Positions 63,449 through 64,000 of a stretch of 64,000 nucleotides of DNA are shown piece by piece. The notes beneath the pieces are model-generated. The model saw nothing but the letters and a program-made list of their open reading frames with translations. It ran no database searches and was not told the origin of the DNA. The position numbers were made by a program, and so were the translations under genes. This stretch comes from Streptomyces sp. Q6 (GTDB lineage Bacteria > Actinomycetota > Actinomycetes > Streptomycetales > Streptomycetaceae), in NCBI RefSeq assembly GCF_036967205.1, contig NZ_CP146022.1, positions 6,138,001 to 6,202,000 of the forward strand. The letters are read 5' to 3'. Within the stretch, counting starts at the first letter, position 1. The number at the start of each line of letters is the position of its first letter.

Positions 63449-64000
63449 ATGGAGCAGTACGAGCCCGACCCCCTTGCCCCGGCCCAACTGGCCGCCATGC
63501 GGCGCAGTCTGAGGAACGGCAGGGCCAGGGCCTCCCTGTCCCGCCGCTCGCTGCTGCGCGCATCGACGGGGGGCGCGCTCGCCATCGGCGGGCTCGGCAC
63601 CCTCAGTGCCTGCGGCATCCCCGCGGCGAGCAAGTCCCAGGGCGGCATATCGTCCGAGGACCACTCGGCCAAGGAGAAGACGATCAACTTCTCCAACTGG
63701 ACCGAGTACATCGACATGAGCGACGACGAGAAGCACCGGCCGTCGCTGGAGGCGTTCACCAAACGCACCGGGATCCAGGTCAAGTACACCGAGGACATCA
63801 ACGACAACGTCGAGTTCTTCGGCAAGATCAAGCCCCAGCTGGCCGCCGGTCAGGACACCGGGCGCGACATCATCGTGCTCACCGACTGGCTGGCCGCCCG
63901 CCTCATCCGCTACGGCTGGGTGCAGAAGCTCGACGCGGCGAACCTGCCGCACGCGTACACGAACCTGTCCTCCCAGTTCCGCAACCCCGACTGGGACCCG
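63449..64000 (+). CDS. PotD-like polyamine-binding lipoprotein (copy 2), partial at window end
   Basis: The frame is open from ATG 63449 to the edge (184 codons). It has a Tat motif (SRRSLLRAST, Arg32-Arg33), a lipobox Cys55 (LSAC) and the family motifs FSNWTEYIDM and KYTEDINDNVEFFGK, very like copy 1. A complete potABCD-type operon may follow beyond the window. Confidence 0.9.
   Translation, partial: MEQYEPDPLAPAQLAAMRRSLRNGRARASLSRRSLLRASTGGALAIGGLGTLSACGIPAASKSQGGISSEDHSAKEKTINFSNWTEYIDMSDDEKHRPSLEAFTKRTGIQVKYTEDINDNVEFFGKIKPQLAAGQDTGRDIIVLTDWLAARLIRYGWVQKLDAANLPHAYTNLSSQFRNPDWDP

Overview
The window is high-GC actinobacterial DNA, almost certainly a Streptomyces chromosome. The sporulation sigma factor whiG, four adjacent type I signal peptidases (sipW-X-Y-Z pattern), a glnK-glnD pair, dprA/comM/yraN, rpsB-tsf-pyrH-frr-cdsA and many GTG starts all occur in an order I know from Streptomyces. 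No tRNA, rRNA or CRISPR array was seen.

Region 1 (1-22905) is mostly housekeeping. It runs from the end of glnK and glnD (the latter with an apparent 1-nt deletion) to ffh, a lone YhfZ-like regulator, ftsH, a SAM methyltransferase divergent from a short type-3 prolyl-tRNA synthetase, and a SprT-like zinc protein. The ribosome and tRNA-maturation operon rpsP-khpA-rimM-trmD-rplS follows. Then come four signal peptidases, a Nudix enzyme, a DUF2469 protein, yraN-comM-dprA and whiG. Region 2 (23001-29842) holds a TetR regulator, a secreted M23 peptidase, rpsB-tsf-pyrH-frr-cdsA, a tiny zinc-finger-like protein and a cREC-domain protein.

Region 3 (30210-39993) is an integrated actinomycete integrative and conjugative element (AICE, pSAM2 type) of about 9.8 kb, inserted at the 5' end of rlmN. 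It is bounded by perfect 49-bp direct repeats that contain the rlmN start codon. It carries int-xis-repSA, small spread proteins, a DUF2637 membrane protein, an FtsK-like Tra translocase, a small SCO3933-type regulator, a GntR/KorSA repressor with three copies of a palindromic operator, and a Nudix (Pif-like) gene. A 0.69-kb non-coding segment is packed with long inverted repeats, a likely replication or transfer origin. Next to attR lies a lower-GC two-gene cargo: a small alarmone synthetase with intact catalytic motifs, overlapping an 81-aa ORF. This resembles a toxSAS toxin-antitoxin or defence unit and is the most interesting item in the window.

Region 4 (39974-64000) is chromosomal again. 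It contains rlmN, a TPP riboswitch with terminator and the thiamine ABC transporter it controls, a sortase-anchored surface protein, a LOG protein, a VOC protein and an ABC exporter whose ATPase has a collagen-like tail. The last part is a polyamine/GABA catabolism neighbourhood with a class III aminotransferase, an Lrp regulator, two aldehyde dehydrogenases and two PotD-like binding proteins. It also holds an aldo/keto reductase, an XRE regulator, a TetR gene with an in-frame TAG, a frameshifted HXXEE gene, a GDPD enzyme, adenosine deaminase, a DUF4190 protein and a NADAR protein. glnD and the HXXEE gene each look one base short in a homopolymer, so residual assembly error is a serious alternative to real gene decay.
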